Shown piece after piece: positions 60,712 to 64,000 of a stretch of 64,000 nucleotides of DNA (position 1 is the stretch's first letter; every line of letters starts with the position of its first letter). Origin of the DNA: an uncultured Maribacter sp. (lineage in GTDB: Bacteria; Bacteroidota; Bacteroidia; Flavobacteriales; Flavobacteriaceae); assembly GCA_947498505.1 (NCBI GenBank), contig CANMKG010000003.1, positions 434,001 through 498,000 of the forward strand. The letters run 5' to 3'. The notes under the pieces were generated by a model. That model was not told the DNA's origin. It did no database searches and saw only the letters and a list, made by a program, of their open reading frames with translations. A program made the translations under genes and the position numbers.

Positions 60712-61974
60712 ATGGTAAGGGTTTACCTATCTTTTTTCTTTTTTTTAGCAGTTGCTGCAGGTTTTTCTCAGCAGCAAATTATTGCTGATATTCAAATCAA
60801 AGGGGCTAAAAAATTAAAAAAATCTTTTGTTGCTAGACTTATTAATGTCGAAAAAGAAACTATACTAGATTCCTTGGTATTGAATGAAGATATTAATCGT
60901 TTAAAACGATTACCTTCTGTTGCTCATGCATATTATAACGTAAAAGCTTTAGAAGGGGATAATGTAAATGTTATTTACGTTATCGAGGAGAATTTCACGA
61001 TAATTCCCTTTGCCAGTTTGTATACTTCATCAAATGATGCTTTTGCTTTTAGAGTTGGATTGCAAGAGTTTAATTTTTTAGGAAGAAATATGACACTTGG
61101 TGGCTTCTATCAATATGACGTGTTCAATTCTTATGGGATTAATTTTCGAGCTCCTAATTTGTTTTCTCGAAAATTAGGCTTGGCGGTTGAGTATAAAGAT
61201 TTAACAACGCAAGAACCTGTCTTTTTTGCAAATTCCGAAGCCGATTACAGGTATAATAATAAAGGTATTGAAGTTTTGGGTTTATATGAGTTTAATTTTA
61301 AAAACCGTATAGAACTTGGTTTTAGTTTTTTTGAAGAGGATTATAAGTATTTATCCGGCATAACCAGTCCAGATGTACCTCAACAATTAAATGTACAAAA
61401 GCATTTATTAAAACTCATATATAATTATGATAATGTACGTTATTTTTATCAATATTTAGAAGGCTTTAGAAGTACTTTAAACTTTCAATATGTGGGAAGT
61501 GCGAATAAAAATCTATCCAATTTTTTAATAGGATTTAATGATTTTTTATACTTCCATAGAATTGGTAAAAAAGGGAATTGGGCAAATCGGGTTCGCTTAG
61601 GTTTAGCGAGTAATCAAGTAACACCTTTTGCGCCTTTTACCGTTGATAATAATTTAAATATTCGAGGCGTAGGTAATACTATAGATAGAGGTTCTGGAGC
61701 TATTGTTTTTAATACGGAGTACAGACATACAATAGTAGATAAAGACTGGTTTGTGTTACAGGGAAATGTATTTGTAGACGGCGGTACATGGCGTAACCCA
61801 GGAGGGGATTTTAGCGATTTTACAAATAGCGATAATATTAGAATTTTTCCTGGGATAGGACTGCGCTTTATACATAAACGAATTTTCAATGCAATATTCA
61901 GAATAGATTATGGTCACGGAGTAACAAATGACAAGTCTAGAGGATTAGTTTTTGGAATTGGACAGTATTTTTGA
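60712..61974 (+). CDS. Omp85-family outer-membrane protein with one POTRA domain
   Basis: 420 residues with a signal peptide (cut near GFSQQ). A single POTRA domain (about 25-95; IIADIQIKGAKKLKKSFVAR, INRLKRLPSVAHAYYNVKAL) precedes a barrel of about 320 residues. The barrel carries the Omp85 motif NLNIRGVGNTIDRGSGAIVF and ends in an outer-membrane-type terminal Phe (FGIGQYF). BamA has five POTRA domains, so this is a small specialised member, possibly a translocator or lipid-handling protein. The amidase-like gene follows at once. Confidence 0.85.
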   Translation: MVRVYLSFFFFLAVAAGFSQQQIIADIQIKGAKKLKKSFVARLINVEKETILDSLVLNEDINRLKRLPSVAHAYYNVKALEGDNVNVIYVIEENFTIIPFASLYTSSNDAFAFRVGLQEFNFLGRNMTLGGFYQYDVFNSYGINFRAPNLFSRKLGLAVEYKDLTTQEPVFFANSEADYRYNNKGIEVLGLYEFNFKNRIELGFSFFEEDYKYLSGITSPDVPQQLNVQKHLLKLIYNYDNVRYFYQYLEGFRSTLNFQYVGSANKNLSNFLIGFNDFLYFHRIGKKGNWANRVRLGLASNQVTPFAPFTVDNNLNIRGVGNTIDRGSGAIVFNTEYRHTIVDKDWFVLQGNVFVDGGTWRNPGGDFSDFTNSDNIRIFPGIGLRFIHKRIFNAIFRIDYGHGVTNDKSRGLVFGIGQYF

Positions 61975-61999
61975 TATTATTGAATACAAATTCAAAAAT

Positions 62000-62899
62000 G
62001 TGACTTTAAAAATCTATCTCTCTTCTATTATTGTTAGTTTATTGTTCGTTGTAAACGTGCAATCTCAAAAAAAAGTTACCGCAAAAAAAGGAGATGGAAT
62101 ATATTCTTTGCTGAGAAGAGAAGGTATTAATCCTGTTAAGTATTATGTTGATTTTGTTGAGCTTAACAAGGAAAGTTTAGTGTCTGGAAGCAACTTAAAA
62201 GAAGGAGTCGCTTATATTCTTCCGGAAGCAAAAGATTCTTTTAAAAGTTTAGGAGTAGAAATACAATTTCCTGAAGCAACTGAAAAACCCATTTTTGATG
62301 AGGTAGCTAAGTTTGTTGCTAAAGACAGTACCCTTAAAAATACAGTATACTATTTAATTTCAAATAATATATTAAGCCCTTATATAAAAACCTTAACAAA
62401 ACGTCTAATATTAAAGGGTGCTAAAGTATATACGCTTTACCAAAACGCAGATAATACTTTAGAAAATTCTGAAAAGGAAAATTTAGGCACGTATGTTGAT
62501 GTTATTAATAAAAAATACTTAATGCATAGAGGACGGTACCAACGTGTGTTAGTAATTAATGGTAATAGTAGTCTTGCCAAATCAAACCCTCAAGTAACCA
62601 TTCATCATCATGAAGGGAGTGAAGATGGGGAAAAATTGGCAGAGAGTATTCAAAAATCAATAAAGGCAACAAGCGTTACACAAAGACAATTGAAAAATAG
62701 TAAAGTTTTGGCAGATGGAGATAAACAATATTTTGCTAAAAATATTTTACCAACTGTTACTTTTGTTGAAATAGGAAAAACTCCAGGCAATTCTGAAAAC
62801 ACAATTAAGTCTCGGGTTAATAAAAAGAATTTCACTTCGTTAATTACTAAAGCTATTTTAACCGATTATTCTAATGCAAATTTTGAGGATGAAGATTAA
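62000..62899 (+). CDS. Catalytically degenerate amidase-like protein, secreted
   Basis: About 300 residues from GTG at 62000, which gives a signal peptide (TLKIYLSSIIVSLLFVVNVQ); a TTG at 61952 would add 16 residues overlapping the Omp85-like gene. The N-terminal part shares KGDGIYSLLRREGINPVKYY and the following segment with the next gene. The second half aligns with its amidase domain, but the Zn-ligand GHGG has become ISNNILSP and the THVD His has become INGNSSL. Only the FVEIGKTPGN stretch remains. It is predicted to bind peptidoglycan or regulate the active paralog rather than cut. Confidence 0.75.
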   Translation: MTLKIYLSSIIVSLLFVVNVQSQKKVTAKKGDGIYSLLRREGINPVKYYVDFVELNKESLVSGSNLKEGVAYILPEAKDSFKSLGVEIQFPEATEKPIFDEVAKFVAKDSTLKNTVYYLISNNILSPYIKTLTKRLILKGAKVYTLYQNADNTLENSEKENLGTYVDVINKKYLMHRGRYQRVLVINGNSSLAKSNPQVTIHHHEGSEDGEKLAESIQKSIKATSVTQRQLKNSKVLADGDKQYFAKNILPTVTFVEIGKTPGNSENTIKSRVNKKNFTSLITKAILTDYSNANFEDED

Positions 62900-62950
62900 A
62901 ATTTAAATCTTTGCCCATATTATTAAATAACGGTTGATAATACTTTTAAG

Positions 62951-63991
62951 GTGAATAAACTTTTTTATACTTTTTTTTTAGTTTTTATAAGCATTTCACA
63001 ATTTAGTTGGAGCCAAGACTCTCTGGTTAGTGTAATGGCAGAACAAGGGGATGGAATATACTCTTTGTTAAGAAAACAAGGGCTAAATCCATACACCCAT
63101 TTTGATGATTTTGTAAAACTTAATATCACTAACATTAGAGATAGTGTTCATATTTATGAGGGTCGTTCATATAAGATACCTGTTAAAATAAATGATGTTG
63201 AAGAGCAAACCTCTTCAACAACTGCCGCCACCAACATTGTTAAACCAAAAATAAAAGGCAAAAAGTTTCCAATTTTTGGAAAAAAACATGAAACAGTATC
63301 TCCTAAAAGCAATCGATTAAAGGGTACAGTTTTCTATGTGGTTTCTGGACATGGAGGACCAGATCCTGGTGCAATGACAAATTACAAATCTAAACCCATT
63401 TGTGAAGACGAATATGCATACGATATTTCGTTGCGATTAGCAAAGGAGTTGTTATCTCATGGTGCTATGGTTTACATAATAATCAGAGATGAAAATGATG
63501 GAATTAGAGATGAACGAATTCTAAAAATTGACCATGATGAAGTTGCCTATCAAGATGAAATTATTCCTTTAAATCAAGTAAAAAGATTAAAACAGCGTGC
63601 AAACATTGTAAATAAGTTGTATAAAAAACACAGAGGAAAACACCAACGTTTAATAGTTACTCATGTAGATAGCAGAAGTAAGGGGCAAAATATTGATGCC
63701 TTTTTCTATCATCATGAAAAAAGTAAAAGTGGAAAAAAATTAGCGGAAAACATTCATGCTACATTTCAAAAAAAATATAAAAAATACCAGCCCAATAGAG
63801 TTTATGACGGAACTTTTTCGGATAGAACTGGGCTATATATGGTTAAGAATACGCTACCTGCTACCGTATATATAGAAATTGGGAATATTAGAAATAAAAA
63901 AGATCAGCGTCGAATTTTAGAGTATGATAACCGACAAGCTCTTGCCAAATGGATTAGCGAAGGCGCTATCTTGGACTATGAGAGCAAATAG
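62951..63991 (+). CDS. N-acetylmuramoyl-L-alanine amidase (Amidase_3), secreted
   Basis: 346 residues from a GTG start with a signal peptide (cut near FSWSQ-D). An N-terminal module (EQGDGIYSLLRKQGLNPYTH, about 30-80) matches the preceding gene and may be a LysM-like binding unit. The Amidase_3 domain (about 125-343) has the zinc set His134 (VSGHGGPDPGAMTN), Glu154 and His238 (VTHVD), and the catalytic Glu309 in TVYIEIGNIRN. It should cut the amide bond between N-acetylmuramic acid and the peptide stem. Both this gene and its degenerate neighbour use GTG starts. Confidence 0.88.
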   Translation: MNKLFYTFFLVFISISQFSWSQDSLVSVMAEQGDGIYSLLRKQGLNPYTHFDDFVKLNITNIRDSVHIYEGRSYKIPVKINDVEEQTSSTTAATNIVKPKIKGKKFPIFGKKHETVSPKSNRLKGTVFYVVSGHGGPDPGAMTNYKSKPICEDEYAYDISLRLAKELLSHGAMVYIIIRDENDGIRDERILKIDHDEVAYQDEIIPLNQVKRLKQRANIVNKLYKKHRGKHQRLIVTHVDSRSKGQNIDAFFYHHEKSKSGKKLAENIHATFQKKYKKYQPNRVYDGTFSDRTGLYMVKNTLPATVYIEIGNIRNKKDQRRILEYDNRQALAKWISEGAILDYESK

Positions 63992-64000
63992 TTAGTTCCA

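Overview
The window looks like a chromosomal segment of a marine-type Flavobacteriaceae (Bacteroidota) bacterium. The evidence is low G+C DNA, A-rich start regions with few Shine-Dalgarno sequences, promoter elements of the TAnnTTTG type, a PorP/SprF protein beside a large adhesin with a type IX secretion C-terminal domain, and an arg/pro cluster with an acylornithine-type carbamoyltransferase. No rRNA, tRNA, CRISPR array, prophage or complete insertion sequence was recognised, and no stretch of more than about 270 bases lacks a gene.

Layout. (1) 0-4 kb: a PLP decarboxylase-like gene and a PhzF-family gene, divergent from a MocR/GabR-type regulator, with a direct-repeat operator between them. 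(2) 3.8-12.6 kb: surface and envelope genes: a YwqK-repeat lipoprotein, a WG-repeat protein, a PorP/SprF protein and a 1516-residue leucine-rich-repeat adhesin with near-identical internal 294-bp DNA repeats. (3) 12.7-24.1 kb: one long minus-strand operon, acyltransferase-argG-argC-proC-argD-proA-proB-argF'-argB-argE-argH. It ends in a strong hairpin terminator and starts behind a 217-bp leader with an odd GC-rich island. The carbamoyltransferase has Ser at the residue that separates acetylornithine from succinylornithine enzymes, so arginine is probably made through succinylated intermediates. (4) 24-46 kb: a mosaic of short regulator-plus-enzyme modules. It holds two TetR genes and three Crp/Fnr-type genes beside a ketoacyl synthase, a DOPA-dioxygenase-like protein, YceI, a medium-chain reductase, an SDR, a tautomerase, a DNA alkylation repair protein, a rhodanese and a CrtA-like monooxygenase. 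Each TetR gene has a matched pair of inverted repeats, one before itself and one before its downstream neighbour. Three Crp/Fnr-like 16-mers sit upstream of -7 boxes, two of them at identical spacing. (5) 46-51 kb: a NUDIX hydrolase, a hybrid histidine kinase, a Fur-family regulator, an exported RidA-like lipoprotein and a sulfatase. (6) 51-57 kb: a tight operon of an FAD oxidoreductase, a NapH/NosR-like membrane Fe-S protein, a YwqK protein and two GT2 glycosyltransferases, divergent from DUF547 and outer-membrane-protein genes. (7) 58.9-64 kb: a GH113-like lipoprotein, a further lipoprotein, a one-POTRA Omp85-like protein and a tandem amidase pair, of which the first copy appears catalytically dead.

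The strongest candidates for something undescribed are the redox-plus-glycosyltransferase operon with its divergent DUF547 genes, the active/inactive amidase pair behind the small Omp85 protein, and the shared operators that tie the regulator islands together. All functional calls come from reading motifs by eye; no database search was run.
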